Assembly: GCA_002398365.1 (NCBI GenBank)
Contig: DGYK01000031.1
Span: 62,263-126,262, forward strand
Length of the DNA stretch: 64,000 nt
Direction: 5' to 3'
Source: Flammeovirgaceae bacterium UBA5008
GTDB lineage: Bacteria > Bacteroidota > Bacteroidia > Cytophagales > Cyclobacteriaceae
Below the pieces are notes generated by a model. That model saw only the letters and a list, made by a program, of their open reading frames with translations. It ran no database searches and had not been told where the DNA came from. The translations under genes and the position numbers were made by a program. This document shows, piece by piece, positions 52,941-62,412 of the stretch. Positions within the stretch are counted from its first letter, which is position 1. Each line of letters begins with the position of its first letter.

Positions 52941-54751
52941 ACGAAGGTAGACGCGAAATACTGCAGTTGGTGTTTGTGGTGGTGGGAATCATCTTTCTCA
53001 TCAAGCTTTTTTTTATTCAAGTGCTGGATAATAAATATGCCGAACTTGCCGATAGTAACGCCATTTTAAGACAAGTGGAATATCCCTTCCGGGGATTGAT
53101 CAGCGATCGCAATGGAAAGTTGATTGTTTACAACACGCCTGAGTACGATGTTACTGTCATTCAAAAAGACGTAAAGAATTTTGACTCTGCGCGCTTTTGC
53201 GAGGTATTTCAAATTTCCCGAGAAGAGTTGCGGAAGCGCTTTAAAGAAATGAAAGCGCGAAAAGAGTTTTCGCCAGTAAAACCTACCCTTTTTATTGACC
53301 AGCTTTCTAATGAAGATTTTGCGAAAGTACAAGATCGACTGGATGAATTTCCGGGTTTCTATATCGAAGCTCGAACCACACGAGCATATACCACAAAAGC
53401 ACTGGCAAACGCATTGGGCTATGTGAGCGAGATCAGCAAAGACAAATTAGATAACGATAAAGAAAAAATTTATCGGCAGGGTGACTACATCGGACAAAGC
53501 GGCATTGAATCATTTTACGAAGAACAGTTACGTGGCAAGCGCGGTGTGCGATTCAAGTTGCGAAATGTGAAAGGAGTAGAAAAGGGCTCATTTAAAAACG
53601 GAGCCTATGACACCCTCTCTGTGCCAGGCCAAGATTTGGTTGCCTCTATCGATCTGGAATTGCAACAATATGGAGAGATGCTAATGCGCGGCAAAGCTGG
53701 AAGTATTGCTGCTATTGAGCCGTCTTCAGGCGAAGTGTTGGCACTTGTTTCCGGTCCTTCGTATGACCCTACCTTACTCACCGGAAAAAATTATAGTTCG
53801 AATTTCATGCTCATCAGCAATGATTCAATGAAGCCGCTCTTCAATCGGCCGCTGATGGCGCAATACCGACCCGGATCTATTTTTAAGATTGCACAGGCCA
53901 TGTCTGCTTTACAGGAAGGAGTCATCACTCCGGAAACGCGATTCCGCTGCGACAAGTCTTTGATCGGTTGCCATGCCGGACACGATAATCAGGATTTGAG
54001 AGGAGCAATTGCCAATTCTTGCAATCCGTATTTTTTTAATGTGTTGCGAAAAATGTTAAATAAAAATATATCGAGTTCGCCATTTGAAGATACGCGCATC
54101 GGTTTGAAAGAATGGAACAAACACATTCACAGTTTTGGTTTCGGAAAAAATTTAGGCATCGACTTACCCAATGAAAAAGATGGCCTGATACCCACTCCGG
54201 AATATTATGATCGGGCCTACAACAACAGACCATGGAAGTTTTCGAATATCTATTCCATTGCCATTGGCGAAGGAGAAAATTTAGTGGTGCCCATTCAGAT
54301 GGCCAACTTTGCAGCCACCATCGCGAATCGTGGCTACTATTATATTCCACACCTGATTAAATCCGTAGGAAAAAATGGCAAACCGTTGCCGCAATATCTC
54401 GAACGTCATTATACCACTATCGATTCAGCTTACTTTCGGGTTGCGGTAGACGCAATGCAACAAGTGGTGGATGCCGGTACCGGGCAGTACCGTGCCCATT
54501 TGGCCGATGTAGTGGTTTGTGGAAAAACGGGGACGGTTCAAAATGATCCACTGCCTGACCATTCCGTGTTCATCGCGTTTGCTCCACGCGAAAATCCTAA
54601 AATTGCAATAGCCGTGTATGTGGAAGATGCTGGCCAAGGCGCACGCGCAGCTGCTTCTATTGCAAGTTTGATGATTGAAAAGTATTTGTACGGAAAAACC
54701 AAAAGGCAGTTTATTGAAGACTACGTTTTGGCAGGCAAATTTTTAGATTGA
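52937..54751 (+). CDS. mrdA: Penicillin-binding protein 2 (elongation transpeptidase)
   Basis: A 604-residue class B PBP that crosslinks peptidoglycan during elongation. It has an N-terminal membrane helix (LVFVVVGIIFLIKLFFIQVL), a pedestal/dimerisation domain (FRGLISDRNGKLIVYNTPEY) and a transpeptidase domain. The active-site set is complete: SxxK in RPGSIFKIAQ, SxN in ANSCNPYFF and KTG in VCGKTGTVQ. It works with RodA encoded next. Stop and next start are 4 nt apart. Confidence 0.97.
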   Translation: MNEGRREILQLVFVVVGIIFLIKLFFIQVLDNKYAELADSNAILRQVEYPFRGLISDRNGKLIVYNTPEYDVTVIQKDVKNFDSARFCEVFQISREELRKRFKEMKARKEFSPVKPTLFIDQLSNEDFAKVQDRLDEFPGFYIEARTTRAYTTKALANALGYVSEISKDKLDNDKEKIYRQGDYIGQSGIESFYEEQLRGKRGVRFKLRNVKGVEKGSFKNGAYDTLSVPGQDLVASIDLELQQYGEMLMRGKAGSIAAIEPSSGEVLALVSGPSYDPTLLTGKNYSSNFMLISNDSMKPLFNRPLMAQYRPGSIFKIAQAMSALQEGVITPETRFRCDKSLIGCHAGHDNQDLRGAIANSCNPYFFNVLRKMLNKNISSSPFEDTRIGLKEWNKHIHSFGFGKNLGIDLPNEKDGLIPTPEYYDRAYNNRPWKFSNIYSIAIGEGENLVVPIQMANFAATIANRGYYYIPHLIKSVGKNGKPLPQYLERHYTTIDSAYFRVAVDAMQQVVDAGTGQYRAHLADVVVCGKTGTVQNDPLPDHSVFIAFAPRENPKIAIAVYVEDAGQGARAAASIASLMIEKYLYGKTKRQFIEDYVLAGKFLD

Positions 54752-54755
54752 TGTC

Positions 54756-56030
54756 ATGAGACGCGATGATGATATAAGTGGAAGTTTAGATTGGACAACC
54801 ATCTTTTTGTTCATGGCACTCGTTGTTTTGGGCTGGCTCAATATTTTTGCTGCCATCTACGATGAAACAGCTAATCAAACCATCTGGGATTTATCTCTAA
54901 GCTCCGGTAGACAGCTTATGTTTATTGCTGCATCGGCAGTGATCGTGTTGGCAATCATCATCATCGACATGCGTTTTTATGAAACGTTTGCCTATATTTT
55001 TTATGGATTGATTCTAATTATGCTTTTTATAGTGCCCGTGATTGGCAAAGAGGTAGGTGGCAATAAGGCGTGGATTGGAATTGGATCATTTGGTGTGCAG
55101 CCTTCCGAGTTTGCGAAATTTATTACGGCTTTGGCAGTTGCGAAATTTATTGGTTCTGTTGGTTTTAGAATGGACAATTTGCGCAACCAAGCTGTACTCT
55201 TTGCGCTCATTGGAGTGCCCATCATTTTGATTCAATTACAGAAAGACACAGGAACCGCTTTAGTCTTTACGTCATTTGTTTTGGTCTTCTACCGCGAAGG
55301 GATGTCTCCATTTATCTTGATCGTAGGGATATGCGCGGCTACCATTTTTATTCTCACGCTTCTAATACCGAATCAGCTGTATCTGCATGGAGCGATACTG
55401 ATCACATTGCTCGTACTGATTTATTTCGGTAAAAAGAAATTCAAACGAATTGCGGTGCTCACCATTGGTGCCTTGCTGATTAGCGGTGTGATTGAAAGCG
55501 TTGACTATGTAGTAAACGATGTTTTAAAACCACATCAGCAAAACCGCGTCAAAGTATTGATCAATCCCGACATTGACCCGCTTGGTGTTGGTTGGAACGT
55601 AACACAATCTAAAATTGCCATAGGCAGCGGTGGATTTTTTGGTAAAGGTTTTTTAAAAGGCACCCAAACAAAGTTTGATTTTGTGCCGAAGCAAAGCACC
55701 GACTTTATATTTTGTACGATCGGTGAAGAATTTGGCTGGATTGGAAGTTTGGTTGTTGTAGCTCTCTTCGTGGCATTGATGCTACGCGTTGTATTTCTTG
55801 CGGAACGGCAGAAGAGTCGCTTTGCCCGATCGTATGGGTATAGCGTAGCCTGTATTTTATTTTTTCACTTTGCCATTAATATCGGCATGACGATCGGATT
55901 GTTTCCGGTTATTGGAATCCCTTTGCCCTTCTTTAGCTATGGCGGATCTTCGTTATGGGGCTTTACGATTTTGCTGTTTATCCTTTTGAAATTGGATGCA
56001 CACCGTGGAGAGGTGTTGCAAAGGATTTAG
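54756..56030 (+). CDS. rodA: Peptidoglycan glycosyltransferase RodA
   Basis: A 424-residue SEDS-family glycosyltransferase with ten hydrophobic helices. Family motifs include GGNKAWIGIGSFGVQPSEFA, QKDTGTALVF, GKGFLKGTQTKFDFVPKQST and the C-terminal FSYGGSSLWGFTILLF. It polymerises lipid II with PBP2. It is longer than E. coli RodA (370 residues) because of an extended central loop, as in other Bacteroidota. Last gene of the rod operon; its stop lies in a terminator stem. Confidence 0.97.
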   Translation: MRRDDDISGSLDWTTIFLFMALVVLGWLNIFAAIYDETANQTIWDLSLSSGRQLMFIAASAVIVLAIIIIDMRFYETFAYIFYGLILIMLFIVPVIGKEVGGNKAWIGIGSFGVQPSEFAKFITALAVAKFIGSVGFRMDNLRNQAVLFALIGVPIILIQLQKDTGTALVFTSFVLVFYREGMSPFILIVGICAATIFILTLLIPNQLYLHGAILITLLVLIYFGKKKFKRIAVLTIGALLISGVIESVDYVVNDVLKPHQQNRVKVLINPDIDPLGVGWNVTQSKIAIGSGGFFGKGFLKGTQTKFDFVPKQSTDFIFCTIGEEFGWIGSLVVVALFVALMLRVVFLAERQKSRFARSYGYSVACILFFHFAINIGMTIGLFPVIGIPLPFFSYGGSSLWGFTILLFILLKLDAHRGEVLQRI

Positions 56031-56051
56031 CGCTTTAACTAAATCTTTTTT
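56024..56051 (+). terminator. Intrinsic terminator at the end of the rod-shape operon
   Basis: Stem GATTTAG / CTAAATC with loop CGCTTTAA is followed by six T. The left arm contains the rodA stop codon and the right arm the last codons of the convergent gene. Confidence 0.5.
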
Positions 56052-57030
56052 CCAGCACTTCTAAAAACTCTTCATACTCTTCGCTTTCGCGATCCCAGTC
56101 AGGGTAGTGGTCTCCTAAAAAGGCCAGTGCATGATTGAGAGTTTCAAAAGAATCCAACCGATCAATGGTTTCAGAAAAAATCTCAAAGTCACCTTTAAAG
56201 AGAATTTTGGTGAACATGAATTTTTGATTGATGGTGAGACTATCTTTTAGTTTAGTGGTTTTTTGGCGCGCCAGATTTTCAGCTAATGTTGGTTTGTTTT
56301 CTTTGACGCTTGGCTCCACTTTTACCGGCTCCGCTTTGACGGGTTCTGGTTTTAGGGGTTCTGGTTTTTTTAATTCCGGTTGCTTTACAACAGTCCGCAC
56401 TTCGAATAATCTGTCCACCCGAAGTGGAACCAATTTTGAAAATTGTCCGACAAATCCTTCAAAGTCTTCGGGTGTAAAATTAACCTCCTCTAAAATAGAG
56501 TCGAGCATGCCAAAGGCTTCATTGCCAGTCAGTACATCAATTTTTTGTTCCTCCAACTTGGAAACCAGACGCTCCAAAGGTGCCTGATTGATTCGTAAAT
56601 ACTTTACTTCACCTTTTAGGTATTCAGTTTTGAGGTAACCTTTTCCATAGCGATCCAATGTTTCAGAATAGAAATCATAGGGTGCCATGATCAAATAGAT
56701 GGTTTTGGTCACGGCTGTTTCCAAAAGGGGTACAAAGTCTTTCCGGCTAACGGATATATAATTAGACAGCGTGTTTTGAAATTGTACCAACGCTTCTTTT
56801 ACAGCAGATGCCTGATAGTCGAAGTACGGGCTTTTCAGTTTTTCAGATTCCTGTTTCCAGGCGTGCATTAGCTCACGAATGATAAACATATTCACCTGCT
56901 TTATTTCGCACAGTGTGAGTATTTCAGGGCCGCTGATCGTTTCTTTTTTACTAAAAAACTGATCAGCTAATTTAGAAGCATAATGCTCGCTATATTGTCC
57001 GATTGCTTGTGAGCTGATTTTTTCGTCCAT
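56035..57030 (-). CDS. Unknown cytoplasmic protein with KPEP/KAEP-repeat linker
   Basis: A 331-residue protein without signal peptide or membrane helix. The N-terminal ~210 residues are helical (ILTLCEIKQVNMFIIRELMH, DFVPLLETAVTKTIYLIMAP). A linker of Lys/Pro/Glu repeats follows (KPEPLKPEPVKAEPVKVEPS, ~225-245). The C-terminal ~85 residues (INQKFMFTKILFKGDFEIFS, YPDWDRESEEYEEFLEVLEK) form a small conserved-looking domain. I know no function. It lies convergent to rodA and divergent from the ferredoxin gene (27 nt gap). Confidence 0.75.
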   Translation of the reverse strand: MDEKISSQAIGQYSEHYASKLADQFFSKKETISGPEILTLCEIKQVNMFIIRELMHAWKQESEKLKSPYFDYQASAVKEALVQFQNTLSNYISVSRKDFVPLLETAVTKTIYLIMAPYDFYSETLDRYGKGYLKTEYLKGEVKYLRINQAPLERLVSKLEEQKIDVLTGNEAFGMLDSILEEVNFTPEDFEGFVGQFSKLVPLRVDRLFEVRTVVKQPELKKPEPLKPEPVKAEPVKVEPSVKENKPTLAENLARQKTTKLKDSLTINQKFMFTKILFKGDFEIFSETIDRLDSFETLNHALAFLGDHYPDWDRESEEYEEFLEVLEKRFS

Positions 57031-57057
57031 AAAGATTGATCAAGGTGCGTTCTAAAG

Positions 57058-57381
57058 ATGGCAAAGATAGTAATTGAAAACCTGAGTGGAAAAGTGGTGA
57101 ATATTCACCCACAATCTCGTTCTATTTTGGCTGCCCTCCAAAATGAGCGGGTGGACTGGATGTATGCCTGTGGAGGTAAGGGGCGGTGTACTACCTGCAA
57201 ACTGATTGTGGTGGCCGGACAAGAGCATCTTTCAGAAAAAACACCTGCTGAGATTCGCTATGAACAGGAGGGAAAGCTCGCTCCTAATGAACGGCTGGCG
57301 TGTCAGGCAAGAGCATTAGGCGACCTACGAGTGCGGGTTCCGGATGAAGGCAAGCTGCCTCATCTAAAATATGATGATTGA
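57058..57381 (+). CDS. Plant-type 2Fe-2S ferredoxin
   Basis: A 107-residue electron carrier. The cluster Cys are C38, C44, C47 and C82 in ACGGKGRCTTCKLIV and ERLACQARALGD. The spacing C-x5-C-x2-C-x(n)-C is standard for the [2Fe-2S] ferredoxin fold of the adrenodoxin/Isc or oxygenase type. The partner reductase or enzyme is not nearby. It precedes tdk by 45 nt. Confidence 0.94.
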   Translation: MAKIVIENLSGKVVNIHPQSRSILAALQNERVDWMYACGGKGRCTTCKLIVVAGQEHLSEKTPAEIRYEQEGKLAPNERLACQARALGDLRVRVPDEGKLPHLKYDD

Positions 57382-57426
57382 CCTTGTTTACTCTGTTCAA
57401 GTTCCAGCTAATTTTTACCTTGCAAT

Positions 57427-58032
57427 ATGTTTATAGAACCACACATTGGTCGCAATGCCAGAGCCGAGAAGAACGGCTGGATTGAAGTAGTGTGTGGTTG
57501 CATGTTTTCCGGTAAAACGGAAGAACTTATCCGAAGGCTCAACCGGGCTTTGATTGCCCAACAGAAAGTAGAAATTTTTAAGCCCGCTATTGATAAGCGC
57601 TATGACGATCAAAAAATCGTATCGCACAGCGAGCGCGAGATCCGTTCTACTCCGGTCAATTTTGCCGGAGATATTTTGTTGCTGGCCGGTGATTGCGATG
57701 TAGTCGGTATTGATGAGGCGCAATTCTTTGATGATGCCATTGTAGAAGTTTGCAACACGCTGGCCAATGCCGGTAAACGTGTGATTGTAGCTGGCCTTGA
57801 TATGGATTATGAAGGCAAGCCCTTCGGGCCGATGCCCAATTTACTGGCGGTGGCTGAGTTTGTTACGAAAGTGCATGCCATTTGCGCACAAACGGGCGAG
57901 TTGGCTTCTTTCTCTTTTCGCCTGACTGAAAACAAATCGCAGGTTTTACTGGGAGAAAAAGATAAGTACGAAGCCCGCAACAGAAGGACTTTTGTGGAAG
58001 GAATGAATGAGGTGAAGAGAAAGAAGAGTTAG
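57427..58032 (+). CDS. tdk: Thymidine kinase
   Basis: A 201-residue type II thymidine kinase of nucleoside salvage. The P-loop is GCMFSGKTEELIRRL, and later motifs GIDEAQFFDDAIVEVC, AGLDMDYEGKPFGPMP and YEARNRRTF fit the family. The lasso zinc site is reduced: the usual CxxC after helix alpha is CAQTG, and the terminal Cys of YEARC is Asn. The protein is probably zinc-free, which occurs in other Bacteroidota. recO follows after 8 nt. Confidence 0.95.
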   Translation: MFIEPHIGRNARAEKNGWIEVVCGCMFSGKTEELIRRLNRALIAQQKVEIFKPAIDKRYDDQKIVSHSEREIRSTPVNFAGDILLLAGDCDVVGIDEAQFFDDAIVEVCNTLANAGKRVIVAGLDMDYEGKPFGPMPNLLAVAEFVTKVHAICAQTGELASFSFRLTENKSQVLLGEKDKYEARNRRTFVEGMNEVKRKKS

Positions 58033-58040
58033 CAGAACCC

Positions 58041-58709
58041 ATGTTACTCAAGACAAAAGGAATTGTATTTCGGTTTACCAAATTCGCAGAGTCTTCGATT
58101 ATCGTTACGATTTTCACGGAACAACTTGGGTTACAATCGTACATCGTAAATAGTGCCCGAAGCAAATCAGGAAAAGGAAAAATCGCTCTCTATCAACCAC
58201 TCACACTCCTCGATCTGGTGGTGTATCACAAAGAAAACGCCAACATCTTACGCCTAAAGGAAGTGCGATGTGTTCATCCCTATCAAACCATCACGTCTGA
58301 TTTTAAAAAATCGACAGTGGCACTTTTCTTAAATGAGATGATTAACAAATCTGTGAAAGAGCAAACCCATTCGCAGGAGTTGTGTCACTTTCTGTTTGAG
58401 TCTTTTATTACACTCGATCAGGAAAATATCCAAGTGGAAAATTTTCACTTACTGTTCCTCATTAAGTTAAGTCGCTTGTTAGGATTCGGTCCCAGCCAAA
58501 CCACCGAAATCCTGACCCCCTTTTATGCCGATGATGCAGAAGAAATCATTTTGGAACAATTGCTTCACGCAGATTATTCTGACATCATTGGAATGAATCA
58601 GGCGCAACGAAGAAATTTATTGGATGTGTTATTACGGTTCTATGCGTTACACATTGATGGTTTGGGGGAGATAAAATCCATTCCGGTTGTTCGGGATTTA
58701 ATTAATTAG
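58041..58709 (+). CDS. recO: DNA repair protein RecO
   Basis: A 222-residue recombination mediator. The N-terminal OB fold is typical (KTKGIVFRFTKFAESSIIVT, IFTEQLGLQSYIVNSARSKS, then LYQPLTLLDLVVYHK), and a helical domain follows (LFLNEMINKSVKEQTHSQEL). It loads RecA on SSB-coated DNA with RecR. The zinc-finger Cys of some RecO proteins are absent, as is common in the phylum. Genes tdk, recO and the thioesterase follow each other closely. Confidence 0.94.
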   Translation: MLLKTKGIVFRFTKFAESSIIVTIFTEQLGLQSYIVNSARSKSGKGKIALYQPLTLLDLVVYHKENANILRLKEVRCVHPYQTITSDFKKSTVALFLNEMINKSVKEQTHSQELCHFLFESFITLDQENIQVENFHLLFLIKLSRLLGFGPSQTTEILTPFYADDAEEIILEQLLHADYSDIIGMNQAQRRNLLDVLLRFYALHIDGLGEIKSIPVVRDLIN

Positions 58710-58719
58710 AATTTAACGT

Positions 58720-59178
58720 ATGACAACTTTTGAAATACCCATTCAGGTTCGCTGGTCAGACATCGATCAAAATCGGCATTTACGTCATTCGGCTTACTAT
58801 GATTATGGTGCCACTACGCGCATTGCCTGTTTTTCGCAGCAAGGGCTTACCAATTTAAAATTTGAAGAACTTCGAATTGGACCCATTCTTTTTCGAGAGG
58901 AAGCCATTTTCAGGCGTGAGATTAAATTTGAAGATAAAGTAACAGTCGATTTGGTTGTCACGAAAGCCACTCCTGATTTTTCGCGATGGAGTATTCGTCA
59001 TCACATTTATAAAGAAGACCGAACCGTGGCGGCTATCATTCATATGGATGGCGCATGGATTGATATGACCAAACGGAAGTTGACGATTCCGAATGATTTT
59101 ATTCAACAGGTCTTTACTGATTTTCCGAAAGCAGCAGATTTTGCTTGGACGCCTACAAAACCATCAACTTCTCAATAA
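58720..59178 (+). CDS. Hotdog-fold acyl-CoA thioesterase
   Basis: A 152-residue protein of the 4-hydroxybenzoyl-CoA thioesterase/YbgC-like group. The signature VRWSDIDQNRHLRHSAYYDY carries the catalytic Asp, and the family strands RREIKFEDKVTVDLVVTKAT and VAAIIHMDGAWIDM follow. The physiological acyl-CoA is unknown. Its last 26 nt overlap, tail to tail, with the MoxR gene on the other strand. Confidence 0.9.
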   Translation: MTTFEIPIQVRWSDIDQNRHLRHSAYYDYGATTRIACFSQQGLTNLKFEELRIGPILFREEAIFRREIKFEDKVTVDLVVTKATPDFSRWSIRHHIYKEDRTVAAIIHMDGAWIDMTKRKLTIPNDFIQQVFTDFPKAADFAWTPTKPSTSQ

Positions 59179-60124
59179 TTCCATCTACCGAAATTCCTTC
59201 GGCTTCTGCTTTGAAGTTTCGAACGATACGGTGGCGCAAAACGGGTTTAGCTACTGCTTGAACATCTTCGATATCGGGAGAGTATTTTCCGTTGATAAGG
59301 GCATTACACTTCGCACCTAAAACTAAAAATTGTGAAGCCCGCGGACCGGCACCCCACTCCAACCATTCGTTGGCAATGGCTGATCCGTTTTTGCCGGGGC
59401 GAGTTGCTTGTGCCAGCTTCACGGCATATTCCACAACATTATCGGCAATGGGCACTCTGCGTACCAGGTGTTGAAAAGCGATGATATCTTCAGCAGACAA
59501 AATTTTACTTACTTGTTGTGAGAAGTCGGCTGTGGTATTTTTTACAATGTTGATTTCTTGCTGATAGCTCGGGTAATCCAAGAAGATATTGAACATGAAT
59601 CGATCGAGCTGTGCTTCGGGCAACGGGTAAGTTCCTTCTTGTTCAATCGGGTTTTGAGTTGCCAGCACAAAGAATGGCTGCGGTAGCGGATAATTATTTC
59701 CGGCAATGGTTACGGCATATTCCTGCATTGACTCCAGAAGCGCAGCTTGCGTTTTGGGAGGCGTGCGGTTAATCTCATCCGCCAAAATGATATTGGCAAA
59801 AATGGGGCCCTTCACAAATTGGAAGTTCCGCTCTTTATCCATCGTTTCAGCACCTACAATATCCGAAGGCATTAAATCAGGAGTAAACTGAACACGTTTA
59901 AAGTGCAGATCGAGCGATTTGGAAATAGTTTGCACTAGCAATGTCTTAGCCAATCCCGGCACACCGACTAAAAGCGAATGACCCTGACAAAAAATTCCGG
60001 TAAGAACCAGTTTCACCACTTCATCTTGCCCTACTACTACTTTTGCGATTTCACTGCGCAGGTCCTGATATGCTTTTGCCAGCGCATCGGCTGCTTCTAC
60101 ATCATTCGAATATTGTTTGGCCAT
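59153..60124 (-). CDS. MoxR-family AAA ATPase
   Basis: A 323-residue AAA+ ATPase. The Walker A motif is LVGVPGLAKTLLVQTI and Walker B is ANIILADEINRTPPKTQAAL; the sensor and arginine-finger region is FVLATQNPIEQEGTYPLPEA followed by QLDRFMF. MoxR proteins act as chaperones for membrane or metalloprotein complexes, often next to DUF58/VWA genes. Here the SurA-like chaperone genes lie immediately upstream on the same strand, a neighbourhood seen in other Bacteroidota. The 3' end overlaps the thioesterase gene. Confidence 0.95.
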   Translation of the reverse strand: MAKQYSNDVEAADALAKAYQDLRSEIAKVVVGQDEVVKLVLTGIFCQGHSLLVGVPGLAKTLLVQTISKSLDLHFKRVQFTPDLMPSDIVGAETMDKERNFQFVKGPIFANIILADEINRTPPKTQAALLESMQEYAVTIAGNNYPLPQPFFVLATQNPIEQEGTYPLPEAQLDRFMFNIFLDYPSYQQEINIVKNTTADFSQQVSKILSAEDIIAFQHLVRRVPIADNVVEYAVKLAQATRPGKNGSAIANEWLEWGAGPRASQFLVLGAKCNALINGKYSPDIEDVQAVAKPVLRHRIVRNFKAEAEGISVDGIIEKLMVL

Positions 60125-60194
60125 TTTTTACAGATTATAAAATTCAAGTTCAGTCATCCAAGATAGAAGATACCCTGAATTGTAGCCCTTAAAT

Positions 60195-61559
60195 TTACTC
60201 CAAGATTTTACAATAATTATACGAGGGGTCAATATTGATGAAAACGTCTTGTCTGGATTTGTTGAACCACTTGCCAATCACTTTATCTTTTTTCTCAGCC
60301 AATGCAGCCGATTGAATGCGATGCCAATCGTCTTTCAAGTTGGCTTGGTGGGGTGGTATTTTCGCTTTGAAATAAAGGACACGCACGGCATCTTTTCCAT
60401 CTTCTGTACGATACGTAAGCGGCTTACTGATTTGCCCCACCTTCATAGTATCCAGAGCCAGGTAAACAACGGGATCAATTTCACGCAGTGATACGTGAAT
60501 GCCTCCATCCGGATCTGTAAAGTAGCCACCATGACCTTTTGTTCCCATATCATCGGAATACTCTTTGGCCGCATACTCAAATTTGATGCTGTCGCTGAGA
60601 ATGCGGGTACGCAAGCTATCCAAATAATTTTCGGCACGCTTTACATCCTCACTTGAAGGAATGCCTTGCAACAAAATGTGACGCGAATTGTACTCATTAC
60701 CTCTGCGGTCGATCAACTGCATAATATGAATACCAAATGAAGTTTCGAATGGTTGAGAGATTTCACCTTTGCGCAATTTGAAAGCCATGGCTTCAAACTG
60801 AGGCACCATCTGACCACGACCCACAAAGCCCATCTCACCACCATTAGCCTTCACACTTGGGTCTTCTGAATATTTCTCAGCCAGGGTATTAAAATCTTCA
60901 CCACTTAAAATACGATCGCGAATTTCGCTGAGTCTTCTTTTGGCCTCTTCCTTTTGCGAATTGCTGATCTTTACATTTTTTACGATTTGGCCTATCTCTA
61001 CATCCGATGAATAGAAAGGCAAACTGTCTTTCGGAATTTTATTGAAGAACCGCTTCACTTCGGCCGGTGTAATTTTAATGTCTTTGGTAATGCGTCCGGT
61101 CATTTCACGAGCCAATAATTGCTCACGAATTTGATCGCGTAACTCAACTCGAATTTGTTCCAGACTCTTGCCATATCTTCTCTCCAATTCTTCCGGGGAA
61201 TTACCCGAATTCTGAAGGATGGCATTCATACGTTGGGTGGTATTTTGATCTACCTCTAAATCCGTAACAATAACCGAGTCAATCTCAGCTTTAGCCACCA
61301 TCAGCTTGTTCATGATTAAACGATTGAAAAGCTGGCATTTTGATTCATCCGAATTGGGGTTTCCTTCTGCCAAATAGGCTTGATAAGCAGATTCCAACTC
61401 AGACTTTATCACAATGTAATTATCGACTTTGGCGATAATCTTATCGACAACGAAGCCCGTTTTGTCTTTTTCTTGAGCATGTGCAGCAATCGCCATGCTT
61501 AATGAGACTATACTAACGGTCAAAAACCTCGAAATCCTTTCGTTTAGCAGCATTTTCAT
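60195..61559 (-). CDS. surA: SurA-like periplasmic peptidyl-prolyl isomerase
   Basis: A 454-residue periplasmic chaperone with signal peptide (LTVSIVSLSMAIAAHAQ). The SurA N-domain follows (DKIIAKVDNYIVIKSELESA), then two parvulin domains. The first is around EKYSEDPSVKANGGEMGFVG and the second around SRHILLQGIPSSEDVKRAEN with GTKGHGGYFTDPDGG. It helps fold outer-membrane proteins. I start at 61559 (MKMLLNER); a longer frame to 61586 adds 9 residues. The gene overlaps the preceding one by about 47 nt, so the cluster is co-transcribed. Confidence 0.93.
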   Translation of the reverse strand: MKMLLNERISRFLTVSIVSLSMAIAAHAQEKDKTGFVVDKIIAKVDNYIVIKSELESAYQAYLAEGNPNSDESKCQLFNRLIMNKLMVAKAEIDSVIVTDLEVDQNTTQRMNAILQNSGNSPEELERRYGKSLEQIRVELRDQIREQLLAREMTGRITKDIKITPAEVKRFFNKIPKDSLPFYSSDVEIGQIVKNVKISNSQKEEAKRRLSEIRDRILSGEDFNTLAEKYSEDPSVKANGGEMGFVGRGQMVPQFEAMAFKLRKGEISQPFETSFGIHIMQLIDRRGNEYNSRHILLQGIPSSEDVKRAENYLDSLRTRILSDSIKFEYAAKEYSDDMGTKGHGGYFTDPDGGIHVSLREIDPVVYLALDTMKVGQISKPLTYRTEDGKDAVRVLYFKAKIPPHQANLKDDWHRIQSAALAEKKDKVIGKWFNKSRQDVFINIDPSYNYCKILE

Positions 61560-62412
61560 ATACCTCGTCCTCCAATTTTTTGGCAAGTTCTACTTTTCTT
61601 TTGTTTAAAATAATGTTTTTGATGTCCTCTTGAACAAATTCCAGGGGGGAAACATTGTCGGATATTTTATAGGTGTCAATTTTCAGGAAGTACAAATAAC
61701 CTTCATCGCTGGTTTCGTAATACCGGTAATTGTGAAGAAACTGAATCTTGTTCGGAATTTCCGCCAATGGCGAGTTGGCAGTTAGTTTATCAAATTCAAT
61801 CCAAGTAGAATCGGGCAATTGGTAGGCTTCTGAAAAGCGTAAGCAATACGATTTTAACTCATTCTGATCAGCCAGCTTGGTGGAGTACATCAATTCTTTA
61901 ATCCGCTGAATGCGGGGAGCCGTTTTGGCCACCTTGATATAGGTTCCCTGAATGATGTTTTGCTTCAACACAAAATTATCCAAATGGCTTTTGTAGTATG
62001 CTTCTATTTCAGCAGGAGAAATACTGTCGTTCAGATTTTTTTTGATATAGTAGTTCTGAAATTCGTAGCCAATCAGGCTATAGCGATAATCCAACACTTT
62101 GCGCTCTACCTCCGCTTCATTGATATCGATGTTTTTGGCAGCCTCATTCAACAACAGTTGCTTTCTGATCCAACTGTTCACGTACGATGAAACACGACCA
62201 GCGCTATCTTCTTTATTGGCAGTAGAAGGCACAATGCCGTTCAGTTCATCCAAATAAAGATAAGCATCATTTACCCGGGCAATCGCTTTGCGCTCTTGGT
62301 CAGCCGATGAATTGGCTTTTTTCATACGAATCAGGTCGCATGAAGCAACCAGACAACTGATGCAGCTCCCTATCCAAATGGTTCGTAATCCAAATTGATT
62401 GATTGCTCTCAT
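61513..62412 (-). CDS. SurA-like lipoprotein lacking a parvulin domain
   Basis: A 299-residue exported protein with a lipobox-like end of the signal (SCLVASC, Cys near residue 25). The N-domain of the SurA/PrsA type is visible (IARVNDAYLYLDELNGIVPS and YVNSWIRKQLLLNEAAKNID). No rotamase motif (the HGG/GGxxGF elements of parvulins) is present, so it is probably a chaperone-only member. It is the middle gene of three SurA-like genes; its ATG overlaps the previous stop by 1 nt, and its 3' end overlaps the next gene. Confidence 0.88.
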   Translation of the reverse strand: MRAINQFGLRTIWIGSCISCLVASCDLIRMKKANSSADQERKAIARVNDAYLYLDELNGIVPSTANKEDSAGRVSSYVNSWIRKQLLLNEAAKNIDINEAEVERKVLDYRYSLIGYEFQNYYIKKNLNDSISPAEIEAYYKSHLDNFVLKQNIIQGTYIKVAKTAPRIQRIKELMYSTKLADQNELKSYCLRFSEAYQLPDSTWIEFDKLTANSPLAEIPNKIQFLHNYRYYETSDEGYLYFLKIDTYKISDNVSPLEFVQEDIKNIILNKRKVELAKKLEDEVYENAAKRKDFEVFDR

